Origin: Nageia nagi
Taxonomy: Eukaryota > Pinophyta
Direction: 5' to 3'
Length of the DNA stretch: 64,000 nt
Assembly (NCBI GenBank): GCA_050084985.1
Contig: JBITNC010000001.1
Span: forward strand, 82,522,001 to 82,586,000
Below the pieces are notes generated by a model that had not been told where the DNA came from, ran no database searches, and saw only the letters and a list, made by a program, of their open reading frames with translations. The translations under genes and the position numbers were made by a program. Below are positions 24,722 to 36,960 of the stretch, in pieces. Positions within the stretch are counted from its first letter, which is position 1, and each line of letters opens with the position of its first letter.

Positions 24722-25640
24722 TTTTGTAGTAATGGGAGATTATTTTGCACCAAGCATATCCTACATGGTTCCAACTATGGTATTTGGGAACCTAAGATGA
24801 AAGCAGAACTTCAAGCATGAAAAATTTGGATGATTATCAATGAAAACCAAGTTGCTCCATCATGGAAAAAGGAACTTGATGCTTATAATAAAAAGAATGA
24901 TTTGTAAACTTATATGATATTTTATGCTATTTTAGATGAAATTATCCTTATGATATCTTCTTTAAACTCTACAAAGGAAGCTTGCAATAAATTGAAGAGT
25001 TTCTACCTTGGCACCAAATTCTCTAGAAGGTTCACCATTCTTTATAAGTAACTACAATCATGTCAAGAGGAAAATGAAAGCATGGAAATATATATGAATA
25101 AGGTTATTAACCTTAGGACCCAACTTGTGAGGTGTGGTTACATTTGGATCAATGATGAGTTTCTTACATTCATCATCCTTCAATGCCTTTCTACTAAATT
25201 TAGTCACTTTATGATTGTTATTGAAACAAGGCTTGATGATGAAAAAGAAGTGTTCTATTTGAAAAACCTATCAAGGATTCTCTTTAACCACAAGAATACA
25301 TTTAAAAATAAAGTATTAAACCCCTCTCCTATGGAGCATTTTATGCAACTAGGACCAATGAAGCCTAACTTTAAAAAAAATGCAATAACCAAAAGAAGTC
25401 TACTCATGATCTGAAAAAGAACTTCAAGAAAAGTGGAAATAAGAAGCATTATTACCCTAATAATATAAGAAAATCCAAAGCTAAATTTTATGAAAATTGT
25501 AATTTTTGTGGCATATTAGGTCATAAGGAAGTTGATTGCTATAAGAAAAAGAAAGAATAAGATGGAAATTGTAATTTCTATGGTATTTATGGCCATAAGA
25601 AAGTTGATTGCTATAAAAAAAAGAAATATCAAGATGAAAA
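24722..25640 (+). pseudogene. Copia-1 gag remnant with two CCHC knuckles
   Basis: Gag starts near 24731 and shows the gag-polypeptide/UBN2 pattern (SNYGIWEPKMKAELQA, LNSTKEACNKLKSFYLG, MNKVINLRTQLVRCGYIWIN). A CX2CX4HX4C zinc knuckle is encoded at 25498-25539 (CNFCGILGHKEVDC). A near-identical second knuckle follows at 25570-25611 with the second Cys changed to Tyr (CNFYGIYGHKKVDC, TGT to TAT). Frameshifts and stops separate the pieces. Confidence 0.88.
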
Positions 25641-26990
25641 AGCATATGGAAAATCAAATAAATATAATAATAAGAAGAAGAACAAGAATTCTTCTTATGT
25701 TATTGCCTTTTACTCCAAGTCTCACACCTTTTCAAACAATTGGATTATTGATTCTAGATGCACTAATCACATGTGTTTGGAAAAGATTAAGTTTGAAAAT
25801 TTTTATAAGTATAGAAAAGATGTAGTTGTGATAGGTGATAATTAAATCCTTGAAGTTCAAGGTATTGGGAGTGTGTTGATACAAGTAAAGATACTTGAGA
25901 ACGTGCTTTATGTGCTTAAACTAACTATGAACCTTCTTTCTGTAATTCAAGTGGCAAGGAAAGGTTACTCTTTTGAGTTTAACTCACACTCTTGGTGCAT
26001 GAAAAAGAGTCTTTTTACTTTAGTGCAAGGATTAGTAAAATATGATCTTTACATTATGGATCAATCTCCAACTAAGATGTGCCTTGATACAAATATTTTC
26101 TCTAGAGGCAATCTTTAGCACCATCGATTAGGCCACCTTAACCATACGAGCATTTAAGTTATGAAAGATCAAAACCTTGTGGAAGGTTTGCCTACAATAT
26201 CACCCATAAATGGACTTTGTGATAAGTGAATTCTAGGAAAAATGAATTGATAAAAATTCCAAAAGATAAGGCAACTAGGGAAACTAAACCTCTTCAGCTT
26301 ATGCATTCATATTTGATGGGTCCATTTCTGACTAAGTCACTTAGAGGAGCATCTTATGTCTTGACCTTTATTTATGACTTAAACATGATAAAATTTGGTT
26401 ATATTATAGAGCACAAGGATCAAAATTTTTGATAGGTTCTAATATTTCAAAGCCTTGGTTGAAAACTAGTCTGGATTCAAAATAAAGATGTTGAGATCTG
26501 ATAATAGAGGTGAGTATAATAGCATTGAATTTAATGATTATTGTACCAAGTATGGAATTAAGAGGCAATTTTAAATTCCATACACTCCTTATTATAATGG
26601 TGTTTTCAAAAGAAATAATAGGTCCATTTAGGAAATGTAAAGATGTATGTTGAGATATCTTCCTAGCTTCTTATGGGGTGAGTTGTAAATACTGCAATCT
26701 ACATCTTAAATAGGTATCTTATGAAAGTAGTTGAAGGCAAAACTCTATATGAGACATGGAAAAAAAAGAAACCTAACATCTCTCACTTTATGATCTTTGG
26801 CTATGATGCTTATGCCTTTGTTGTTCCTGAGAAAGAAAGAAGTTGGATAATAGATCCGAAAGTCCATCTTTGTGGGCTATAAAAATTAACATAGAGGTAA
26901 TAGGCTCTATCTACCTTCCTCCAAAGTAGTCTTTATGGTAGGGGATGTAAAGCTAAATGAAATTATTGAAGAATCTACTTCTTATGAAAA
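25641..26990 (+). pseudogene. Copia-1 protease and integrase remnant
   Basis: The protease motif lies at about 25738-25780 as NWIIDSRCTNHMC, with the Gly of the DSG active site changed to Arg. The pre-integrase zinc part follows (HHRLGHLNHTSI, about 26110). The integrase core begins near 26300 with LQLMHSYLMGPF, where the first catalytic Asp is replaced by Tyr. RSDNRGEYNSIEFNDYC (about 26495) retains the second Asp region. Further stops interrupt the frame up to the C-terminal part (LYETWKKKKPNISHFMIFGY, about 26745). Confidence 0.88.
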
Positions 26991-27119
26991 CCTATATTAG
27001 GTTGATGACTCCTCTATTGCACCTAACTAGATGGATGTCAGTGTGGATATGTCACTTAAGGAACAAAACTCTTCAACACAAAGGATAACTAGAAGTATGA
27101 CCATTAATAAATTCTTATT

Positions 27120-28682
27120 TTCTAAAATTGATAGTAAGAATGAGCCCTCATCTTTCATATAAGCTTCAAAGCACAAGTGCTGGATGAATGCAATGAATGT
27201 GGAGTTTGAGGCTCTAATGAAAAATCAAACTTGGGATTTGGTTTCTTATCTCAATGATCAAAATGTGATTGGTTATAAATGGGTTTACAAGATCAAATAT
27301 AATTCAGTTTGTGAGATTTATAAATACAAAGAAAGATTAGTATACAAGGTTTTATTTCAAAAATATGAAGTTGATTATGAGGAAACTTTTGATCCAGTGG
27401 CAAAGATGCCTACTATTAGGGTAATCCTTGCTCTTTCAATAGCTTAGGGATGGAAAGTTTTTCAACTTGACATCAAGAATGATTTTCCAATAGTGACTTG
27501 GATGTGGAAATCTATAGGAGCCAACCAAAAAGGTTTATTGTGGAAGGCAAAGAATCATTTGTTTGCCAGCTAAAGAAGTCTTTGCATGGAATTAAGTAAC
27601 CACCTTGGGCCTAGTACAAAAAGGTTTTAGGATACTTTGAGGATATTAGTTTTTCTAAATGCTTGTCTAATACTAATATTTATGTGCTCAAATAAGGATA
27701 ATACTTGATATTTATTCTTCTATATGTGGATGATTTGTTGAGTATAAGGAATAATATAGTAATCATCCAATAGTACATATCCAAACTCAAAGTAACTTTT
27801 GAAATGCAAGACCTTGGTCTATTACACTACTACCTTGGTATGCAAGTGTACCAATATAAGGATTGTACTTATCTTAATAAATCTAAGTATATCTAAGATA
27901 TATTGCAAAAATTTGGAATGGAGGAGTGCAAACTTGTTGCAATCCCAATCTCTCTTGGAATCACTTTGTCTCTTAGTTCCAACTCTTAGTTGATAGATGC
28001 CACAGCTTACAGGCAACTTATTGGTAGTCTTCTTTATTTGACTATCTCCAAGATAGATATTACCTTTGTTATGAATTTTATGGTTCATTTTATGCAAAAT
28101 CTATATATTGATCATCTTAATACATTTAAGCAAATTTTGAGGTATGTTGCAGGCTCTAAGGATCTTACTCTCAAGTATGATAAGTTGCCCTCATTTGTTC
28201 TCTCAGGATTCTTAGATTCTAACTATGGGAGAGATAAAGATGATAAAAAATAAATATTTAATAATGTGTATAGCATTAGTTTAGGTGTTATCTCTTGGGA
28301 TTCCAAGAAGCAACCTACTACTGCTCTCTCCACCATAAAGATTGAATATCAAAAAGTGTCAGTTGCAGTTCAAGGAGTCATTTGGTTGAGGCATCTTTTG
28401 AAAGAAATTGGGTATGAGAAAGTTTATCCATCTCACATTTCTTCATATAATTATTCAACTATTACTTTGGTAAAGAATCTTGTTTTCCATTAGAGAATAA
28501 AGCATGTAGAACTCCAAGCCCACTTTATTAGGGAGAAGGTTCTAGATGGTCTCCTACACTTGCAGTATTGTCCATTGGTCCTAAAATCTACTAATTTTTT
28601 CACCAAGCCCCTTTTTGAAGCCTAGTTTTGCAAGCTTAGGGATTCTATTGGGTTGGTGAAGTTTCCTTCAAAGAGGGAGTAA
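27120..28682 (+). pseudogene. Copia-1 reverse transcriptase and RNase H remnant
   Basis: 27184-27447 reads MNVEFEALMKNQTWDLVS, IGYKWVYKIKY and DYEETFDPVAKMPTIRVILA, the start of the Copia RT. YVDD is kept at 27723-27734. ATAYRQLIGSLLYLTISKID (about 27993) and SGFLDSNYGRDKDDKK begin the RNase H part. ISWDSKKQPTTALSTIKIEY is followed by VIWLRHLLKEIGYE. The end, near 28680, reads SIGLVKFPSKRE with a purine-rich AAAGAGGGAGT. Stops are frequent. Confidence 0.9.
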
Positions 28683-29706
28683 AGGATGACTTCTTGTTGA
28701 ATCCATATTTATTGTAACTACTTCCTTCTTAATAAAGTTGTTAGCACTTTGTTTTATTTATATACTTTAATTATACATTGCTCATTATATGACTATAAGT
28801 TTTGGCTTAACATCTTAGTGATGTCTTATAGTGCATCAAAAATCCAAGCTCATTATATCAAGGAGAAAGTTTTTGATGAAACACCTACAACTCTATTCAT
28901 CTGACTTTGACTCTCCTACTTTATTCACTAGATCTCTTTAGAAACTTTGATGTGCACACTTTGAAAGTTTCTTATGGTTAGTGAAGTTGTCCTCAAGGGG
29001 GAGTGAACTTTGAATTCTTATGTTGGCTTTTTGTTTGTGATGAAAACTTCATCTTTAGAAGGATATTTTTCTATATAGTGTTGATCTTAATGTATACCTT
29101 TATGGTTAGTTTGCTCTATGTGAATAACTCATGGTACATTTTTGGTTTCTATTATCACTATGTGAGGAATCAATATGTGCATTTTGGAATTATTTGGTTA
29201 TCCATATGTGCAAATACTCTATTTTTGATGATGATCAACATATATTTTCTAATATATAGGTGACTATGATTATTGGCTTGGCATCTTCATGATGACTTAT
29301 AGTGCATCATTGATGGGTCTATGGATGGCATTACTTAGTTCATTTATTTATGATTGATATGAATATTTATATATGCATCTAACTAATCTTGTTTATGAGC
29401 TGGTTGTGGCTTGCAAGTTTCATCTCAAGAATGTAGGTTACTTACTTCGAGTGGCCAAGCTCATGGAGGCTCACATGTCAACTTACTGTTGATCAACTAC
29501 TCTTCACAGTGAAACCAATTATGGTTAATGATTGTATTGTAAACCATTTTGTTAAATGGTAAAGTAGTGAGTCTCAAATCAAGATCTTGCTTATTTCTCA
29601 TAGATGTAAAAGTTCTCATCTCCTCTTGTATCTCTATGGAGGAGAACACTCTCTTACTCTCTCTTTTTTCTTCTATGCTCTATCCCAATATTACATTAAA
29701 GAGGAG
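28683..29706 (+). repeat. Copia-1 3' region with duplicated RNase H tail
   Basis: This kilobase between RNase H and the 3' LTR includes 28844-29012, a diverged second copy of 28500-28690: both contain a TTAT(T/A)(A/T)xxGGAGAAxGTT block, a GGTTxGTGAAGTT block and a purine tract (AAAGAGGGAGT; CAAGGGGGAGT). A motif containing GTGCATCA recurs at 28806-28848 and 29279-29315. ATTAAAGAGGAG at 29695-29706 borders the LTR and is the likely working purine tract. Confidence 0.65.
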
Positions 29707-30145
29707 TGTTAGAATTTGTAATGTAATATTATGTAATATTTCTCTTTAATGTAAATTCATTTAATACTTAAATTATCTTTAGATACCTTAAAATATTAAA
29801 GAAATAAATATAGAAAAATCTTTAACCTTACCCTTGGGTAAAAGGGAGGTTAAAGAGTCATTTTATTTTATAAATAGAGAGTTACCCCCTCTCATAATGT
29901 AACTTGGAAGCAAACTATGCTATAGGTTTAGGGTTTGAGAGATAGAAAGATATTCTATAATAGAGGTCCTTGAGAATAAGAAGATCTTGCTTAGTGGATG
30001 TGCTTTCAAGGAGGGAGGAACCACTTTATATCTTGTGTTCCTTGTGAGATTGGCTTGTGTTATTATTCTATTGTGTTGATGTTGTGAGTGCTTTATTGAG
30101 ATCTTTTTAGACTAGAAATTAATTCAGAAAGGGTTGATTTCATCA
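29707..30145 (+). repeat. 3' LTR of Copia-1
   Basis: 439 bp, TGTTAGAATTTG...GATTTCATCA, colinear with the 5' LTR with scattered substitutions and an extra ATTATGTAAT near 29728. Confidence 0.95.
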
Positions 30146-31640
30146 ATCTTGACACTAATACCTTCCATATCCCACTCATTGAGATGATGATCACACTAGA
30201 AGACATGTATCACATTCTTAAACTTCCAATTAGAGGGGAACTAGTACACATGTTACTCTTACCTTCTCTTGCAAAGGGATAATAACTATAATGATAACTT
30301 ATTAATATTGTTAACTATAACCATTGAAAATGGTGATTTTCCCTAGTGCACTATAGGATTAATATGGATTAAAAGTTGAAATGGTAACTAAGGTTCTACC
30401 TAGCCACCTTGATCGACATGTTATTGTATCTAGATAAGAGTGATGAGACCTTCCTTATGGGTATGATCCTAATCATATGTGATATGATAGCCCAAATATA
30501 GAGATACACTTCATCCCCAACCATACTTAATCATATTTATCATGACCTACATGATTTCATTATGGTCACCCATGGGAAGGAGTCATGGTTCACTCCATGA
30601 TACTATAGATTGGTTCATATGAGAATATCATGACCATTCGATGATGATACTTTCCTTAAGATATCTTAGATATTGAGAATAATTTATGATATTGTTGGAG
30701 CTCAAGGAATCTTTCAATATGATTGAATAATAATTAGAGGAGTTTCATTATCGCTTCAACTTGATCATGAATTATAAGGTTATATGGTATCCTTATAAGC
30801 ACATGGATGGATAGGATAAGTATACCTACAAGATATCCTCAGTTTATTAATACATGTACATATAGTAAATAAGGTAATGTATGGACCCATACTACCCAAA
30901 AAGTGTGTCTCAATAGTTTAGGATCTAGCACGAGATCTCAAATGACTATGGCTTTATGTTCCACTATTATAGGGATTGCTCACTACTAAAGTGGTTGGTT
31001 CCCAACCTCTACTATACATTTGATTAGAAATTATCTGATTAAACTCAAACATTGACATAAAAAATAATGATGATGAATCAGATCATGAATAAGAGTACCT
31101 TTTATGGTGGACCTTCATGTGGCTAGCTCATCTCATTTTCCATGATGATAACAAGTAAAGTGGATAAAGCCTAATTTATCATAATGCATATGAATAGGTC
31201 AAGATTGATAGAGAGGAAGAGGAATAAACTTAATCTCTCGCTTATGCTCCCAAGTAGGTTGAAAATAGAAATATACTTGTATGATTATAATTTAGTCTTA
31301 TTAGTACTAAATGATATATGCACATGCACAATATTGATGATCTCTATTTTTTTTCCGCAATCACATATCTAGAGAGTCAAGTGGAGAGGATACAACATGA
31401 TCTAACAAATAATATATCAAATTATGAGGAGTTATAGAGATACTTGTAGTTTCATTATTTTGGGCACTATCATAAGCTATTTAAGGATTTATGAGCTATA
31501 AATGCAAGAATAGATTAGCTACATGAGAGGTTGTGAAAGGCAAAGTGAGAGGCTATAGATGAGAAGAAGTGGATAGATCACTATAGGTATAGGTTAATTT
31601 GGGATGCATCATTTATCATGGAAGTGAGTTTACATTTTAA
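30146..31640 (+). pseudogene. Plant mobile domain remnant, 3' part
   Basis: It begins with the repeated ATCTT and continues the frame from 23103: DTNTFHIPLIEMMITLEDMY, then HILKLPIRGELVHM, matching the plant mobile domain core (TFHxPxxEMTITLEDVxxLL). Later pieces include LPSHLDRHVI (about 30400), CMDPYYPKSVSQ (about 30880) and a tail with DEKKWIDHYRYRLIWDASF (about 31565). Stops are dense. Plant mobile domains are found in MAIN/MAIL proteins acting in silencing and in several transposon groups; nothing here tells which source this copy had. Confidence 0.72.
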
Positions 31641-33487
31641 TAAAAGTGAATCTTTAAAATGAAATATATTATTTAACTATAAACTAAAAAAGGTAGATAA
31701 TCTTATATTATCTATAGTCACCCATGAAATTTGTCTAATGCAACAACATTTCAAAAGAGGTTAGTTAAAATACTTTGATAAGTGGCTTGATTTTTGGGGC
31801 ATACACAAAACATAACCCATTTTGATAGAAAAAATTGCAAGCATAACTTTCAAATAAAGTAATTCAAAATTTTTAGAATAATGCTAACATCAAAGATAAC
31901 AAAAAACTAGTTTACTACAAGATAACATCAATCTAAAATTTAAACATCCATCCTATCCATATAAGATTACTAGTATAAAAAAGAAATTTGAGATAGTAAA
32001 ATTAAGAGCTAATTCACATGAATGACATAGTGAAATTGGTATATGGATAATATCTAAAATATGTTATGACCCCATAACATGTTGTTTATGTTATATTAGT
32101 ATTTATCCCACATGTAACAGTTTTGGAAGGTGAAAGGTCACAAAGGGCTATTTATATGAGGCTTTCCCTATTGTAATAATCAAGCAAGAATATATTTCAT
32201 TTGAGGAGATAACTTGTTCTCTAGGAGGTACCCCCATCAAATTGGTGCAAGAGATTTGGTTACTTCAGTAAATGGTATTTGTAATGATTTTATATATTTG
32301 AATGATATTTGCATATTGGAGTGGTTTTATGTGTATTTATGAATAATTTGGTTATTATGAAATAATGTGTTCTTAACAAAACATCTTGGGATAAAATAAT
32401 TTGTAAGTTTCATGACCTAAATACCATAGATGATGAGCCTCATTTTGTCTTTTTATTCCTACTCTATAAAGATATTAGATAAACCTACAATATATTTATA
32501 ATTATTGCTTAATTCATGAACTCTTAAACTAAACTAACCAATATAAGCTTAGAAATTTTATTTTAAAACTTAATCATGTGAGAAATAAGATTTCAAATAT
32601 TTAATTGATATATTTTTTATAGATACCCTAAAATTACATATTTGCAAGAAATAACAATATTTAAGCGTAAATGCAACATTGATCAAACTTAGCATTTTTA
32701 GTAAAAACCCATAGTAAAAGAAATCGATTAACCAATCGTATAGCCGATCTAATAAGCCTCCTAATTAGTCAATCAATAAAAAATAAATCATTATGAAAAA
32801 AGATTTTTCCTCATTTTTGGGATTTATCACTCATTTTTTTTGAAGATTTCTTAGATTTGTAGAGAACTATGAAAAACATCTGAGTATTTGTGAACAACAT
32901 TATGCACCGTCAACATCTATTAGGGGTTTGAGAGAAACCCACCCTTGTATGGTCTTCTACAAAGCTTCTCACCTTACGTCATGGGTAGATTGAGGTGATC
33001 TCTTTATCATTTGGATATCATATGTAGTTTTAAGTTTGTTTACAAGTTATAAGGTATTCTTGAAGGAAATTGGAGCAATAATATCCTTTGATTATCATAT
33101 ATTTATTTATTTATGCATTATATAGTATATAGTTGCATTTTTAGCCTAATTCCATCTTAGATATTAAGATTTAGATTAGGGTTTAGTCTAAATCATTCAT
33201 ACTCATATCATTATTTATTATTGTTATAGTATAGCTATGGTTGATTAACATTGTGGGCATACTTGTTTATGGTTAATTGTCATAATTGATCATTCTCTTT
33301 GCATACTTAAGGCTTTGAATTTGTTCATAACCTAGGGTTTATCAAGATCCATTGTAATTGCATCTTTATTTATAATTGAACATACCCTCTTGGTTGTTTT
33401 AGTACTATCATTATTTAGAAAATCTTGGGTATTTACCATTTCATATACCTTTGTGTTTAGATCATTATCTTGGCTAGTTCTTGAGTG
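31641..33487. other. AT-rich spacer, no gene seen
   Basis: No frame with family resemblance. 32085-32300 has an LTR-like look (CCCATAACATG, CTATTTATATGAGG), and 33150-33190 has AGATTTAGATTAGGGTTTAG, but no second copy or primer site supports either as an LTR. The sequence immediately before 33488 probably belongs to an older repeat into which Copia-2 inserted. Confidence 0.35.
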
Positions 33488-33626
33488 TTTTACCATTCTT
33501 TAGCCTTGCATCATTTAGTTTTATCATTTCCATTATATATTATTTATCTTTCTAGCATACAAAAGCATATCAAAGAGCATATAATCTTAATATTAGTAAA
33601 AAAATATAACATATGCATATAGGCAT
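33488..33626 (+). repeat. 139-bp direct repeat flanking Copia-2, left copy
   Basis: TTTTACCATTCTT...GCATATAGGCAT, directly before the 5' LTR. It recurs at 39934-40072 directly after the 3' LTR with roughly a dozen differences. It is not present between the LTRs and internal region, so it is flanking DNA and not LTR sequence. Confidence 0.92.
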
Positions 33627-33627
33627 A

Positions 33628-34651
33628 TGAAAATTTTTAATATCCATTTTGGGATCTACACCAATCTTTGGGCTCTCTTCCTCCATTCTAGGCTATATCT
33701 CCATTCCCTGGAGTACATCGTCTCTAGCCTCTATTGACCCCATGCTCTAGGACTTATTGATTGGAGTTTTTATCTCCCAAAATTTGGGCACTACCTAAAT
33801 ATCTCTGAGCACTATTGTATTTGCAGGTCTTCTAGGTCTTGAGCACCATTGGCCTCTCACACTTTGGGCACTACTACTTATGCTTATAGGATTTGTTTTT
33901 TTAGGCATTGTTATTACTTCTTGAACTTTGGAATTTAACTATGTCTTCTTTAGGTGTTAATTATCTATGACTTCTTTGGTGACTCTAGGCTTTACCAAAC
34001 CCTAGGCTTCGAGACATCTTTTATGAGCTCTATTTTTTTCCATCCAAGTTGTAGGTATTGATAAAACCTACCATTTTTGGTGAGTGACATCACCATTTTA
34101 GAGCTTAGATCCTAGGACTTATTACACTATCACATCCCTCTTGCACCAAAACTTGGATTTACACTATGAAAACATTTGTATAAGGGATTTGTTCCCTAGA
34201 ATTAAATGCTTAATTATTGACACTAGTTTCTAAACATTGGCATTAACATTTTTGTACAAATATGGTTGATGTACCTTCTACAACCATTTCATATGTTTCA
34301 TACATCATGCATACAAGGGCATGGGCTTCCCTTACTCTCTGCAGAAAGGATGACAGAATGTGTGCATGGAACCATGATGAATTTAATTGTATTTTAACCA
34401 AGTAGCACATATGTAATATTTTATTTTAGTATAAGTCTAGATAGCCTATCTATAAGAGAAGGATGGAGGAGTAGAGAATATAGAACTGTGTGTGTTTTCC
34501 TATTAGCTCCATGAGAGCCTTGTAAAAATTTTACTTCTCTAGAATACAATATTTTGGTCTCCAATTTATTTTGTTATTTATTCCACCTATGGTTAGCCTT
34601 ATTATGCTTTGGCTATAGACATTATTTGTTTAATTTTATTCAAAATCTTCA
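33628..34651 (+). repeat. 5' LTR of Copia-2
   Basis: TGAAAATTTTTAATATCC...CAAAATCTTCA. It is colinear with 38890-39927; shared blocks include CCTCTATTGACCCC, GACCAAGTAGCACATATGTA (with A/G at one site) and TACTTCTCTAGAATACAATA. The LTR ends two bases before the primer site. Confidence 0.92.
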
Positions 34652-34653
34652 AT

Positions 34654-34661
34654 TGGTATCA
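34654..34661 (+). other. Primer-binding site of Copia-2
   Basis: TTGGTATCATAGTAGGAG carries TGGTATCA, the initiator-Met tRNA complement, two bases after the 5' LTR. The following GAGC is changed to TAGT. Confidence 0.88.
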
Positions 34662-34689
34662 TAGTAGGAGATTTATTAGGTTAAATGGA

Positions 34690-35640
34690 TTCCAAGTAAG
34701 GAAATTCACTATAGTTATAGATTCTCATTTTTAATGGAGACCATTACGAGTACTAGTGCATCCAGATGCAAATATTTCTTATCTCACAAGACCTATGGAC
34801 ACTTGTTTCATAGGGATTTACCAACTCAGATGAAGTCATCTTTGCAACAATGAATGTAGATGAGAAGAAAAATATGTTGAAGAATCAAAAGAGGGATGTC
34901 AAGCCATTATTTGCCATCCAGTCTAGGATATATGTGTCCATCTTCCCCAAAATTGTAGAGTGTAAGACTTCTAAGGAAGCATGGGAGATCTTAGAGATCG
35001 TATATAAAGGATAAGCTAAGGTTTATGTGGCAAAACTCCAAATTTTAATAAAGGAGTTCAAATCTCTCCATATAAGAGAGTAAGAAAATATAATCTTCTT
35101 CTTTTCTAAGATCCAAGATCTTGTAAATGCCCTCCATTCACATGGTGAAGGGATGGAAGACACCATAATTATTAAAAAGGTGCTTTAAAGCTTGCTTAGA
35201 AGGGTTGATTCCATCACCATTGCCATTGAAGAAGAAAGGGACCTATCCCAACTCACACTTACAAAGTTGCAAGGTAGTTTAACTACCTTTGAGTATAAAA
35301 TTAGTGATAGAGTTGAGTCTTTGGACCAAGATTTCTAAGGAAAGTTGAGAATGAATGGCTAAGATCCCTCTTCATCAAATCCTAGTTCTTCTTCATCCTC
35401 TCATGGAAGAGATGGATCACCATGAGGAAGAAGCAGTGGTCAAGGTAGAGGTAGAACAATTCATGGAAGAGGCCATTTTGGGGGAAGATCACAAAATGAC
35501 ACCCTTAGACATTGTGACTTATATAAAAAATATGGTCACATAGAATCATATTATTAGAAGAAGAATACCCAACTCAAAGCTCAGTATGTTCAGGATCAAG
35601 CTAAGAGTAGCATGTTCCTCACCTATAGTAGTTTCTAGGC
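34690..35640 (+). pseudogene. Copia-2 gag remnant
   Basis: The frame shows the Copia gag (UBN2-like) pattern: VDEKKNMLKNQKRDVKPLFA, KIVECKTSKEAWEILEIVY, KLQILIKEFKSLHIRE, GEGMEDTIIIKKVL and LTKLQGSLTTFEYK. It is followed by a Ser-run and a GRGRTIHGRGHFGGR basic stretch (about 35430-35490) and a knuckle relic (RHCDLYKKYGHIESYY, about 35507) with a Cys lost. In-frame stops sit at several expected Trp, Gln or Arg positions. Confidence 0.88.
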
Positions 35641-36960
35641 TAAAGAAAAAGATGTATGGTACTTGGATAGTGGTTTCTCTAACCACATGACTAGAAACAA
35701 AGCCTTATTTCTTAATGTTGACACCTCTATCATAGGCCAAGTCAAGTTTGGTGACAACAAAAGTGCTGGCATCCATAGTAGAAGAACTATTACCTTTAAG
35801 TCTAAAGCTAGTAAGATAGTTTATATGCATAACACTCTCTTTGTTCCTATCCTCAAGCATAATCTATTAAGTATTGGCTAGCTTAGTATAAGGGGTTATA
35901 TTACCACCTTCAAAATGAAAGGGTGCACCATAGTAAAAGAGGCCAATAACTAGCTTATATACACCATCCATATGAAAGAAAATGTTATGTATATTCTCAA
36001 GATGAAACTTGTAGCAAGTTGTTTAAAGCCATCCATTGAATCTGCCTAGTTATGTCATAAAATATTTGGTCATTTAAACTTTCACTCATTAAATGATCTA
36101 CAAAAATTAGTGAGAGGTCTTCCTACCATCTCCCATACACCCAGTGAGGTTTGTGAAATTTGTGTTGCAGGAAAGCAACACAAAGAGAAAATTCTAAAGC
36201 ACTAATATAGGGCCAAGTACCCTCTTCAAGTGGTGTGTGCAGACTTATGTGGACCAATGCAAACTCCTAGCCAAGGTGGTAAGTCAAGATATATGCTCAT
36301 CTTTATTGATGACTTTTCTAAGATGAGCTGGCTTTATTTACTACAAAACAAGTTTGACTCCTTTGAGAGTTTTGTTAAATTTAAGTCTCTTATTGAAAAA
36401 TAATCTAGCTATTTTATCAAGAAGTTTAGAACTAATAGAGGAGGAGAATTCATTTCAAATGAATTTAAGAACTTCTACCATCAGCATGGCATTATTAGAT
36501 AGTATACAACTACCTACACTCCATAGCAAAATGGAGTGGTTGAATGAAAAAATTGGATAGTTGTTGAGATGGCCAAATGTATGATAAAAGAAAAGGCCCA
36601 TCCCATTAGTTTTTGGGGTGAAGTAGTGCATGCTACAGTTTATATTCTAATAAGGTATCCCACTCAAGTTTTAAAGGACACTACCCCTTATGAAGCTTGG
36701 TTTGGTGTACAGCCAAATATTTCTCATCTTTGGATATTTGGCTCAATCTATTTTGTGCATGTGCCAAAAGAAAATAGGAAGAAGCTTGTTGAGAAATCCA
36801 TAAAATGTATTTTAGTGGGATACTTTGCAACATTTAAGGCCTATATATGTTATGATCCACTAACTAGTAAGATACACATCAAAAAAGATGTAATTTTTGA
36901 AGAATGGGACATAACCACTCAAGAAAATGGTGCTGATAATATCGACACTGCTAAATTCTA
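35641..36960 (+). pseudogene. Copia-2 protease and integrase remnant
   Basis: Protease: WYLDSGFSNHMTRNK from about 35657, with the catalytic DSG kept, and LFVPILKHNLLSIG. Pre-integrase: HKIFGHLNFHSLNDLQKL and GLPTIS, VCEICVAGKQHK. Integrase core: VVCADLCGPMQTPSQGGKSR keeps the first Asp (about 36240). RTNRGGEFISNEF (about 36428) has Asn for the second catalytic Asp. The Glu segment near 36490-36550 reads GIIR-stop-YTTTYTP-stop-QNGVVE-stop-KN with stops at 36500, 36524 and 36545. The C-terminal part is well kept at 36569-36961 (FWGEVVHATVYILIRYPTQ, HLWIFGSIYFVHVP). Confidence 0.92.

Larger units (their letters stand above)
23104..30145 (+). mobile_element. Copia-1: Copia LTR retrotransposon, 7.0 kb
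   Basis: Complete in layout: 5' LTR (23104-23531), primer site, leader, gag, protease, integrase, RT, RNase H, purine tract and 3' LTR (29707-30145), with the 5-bp target duplication ATCTT on both sides. Integrase ahead of RT assigns it to Copia. It has inserted into a plant mobile domain pseudogene. Coding frames carry many stops and shifts, so it is no longer autonomous. The LTRs differ at many positions, which points to an old insertion. Confidence 0.95.

Noticed and set aside
33150-33360. Short TTTAGGG-like words and CCTAGGGTTT
   Set aside because: They are isolated occurrences, not an array, and are expected by chance in this composition.
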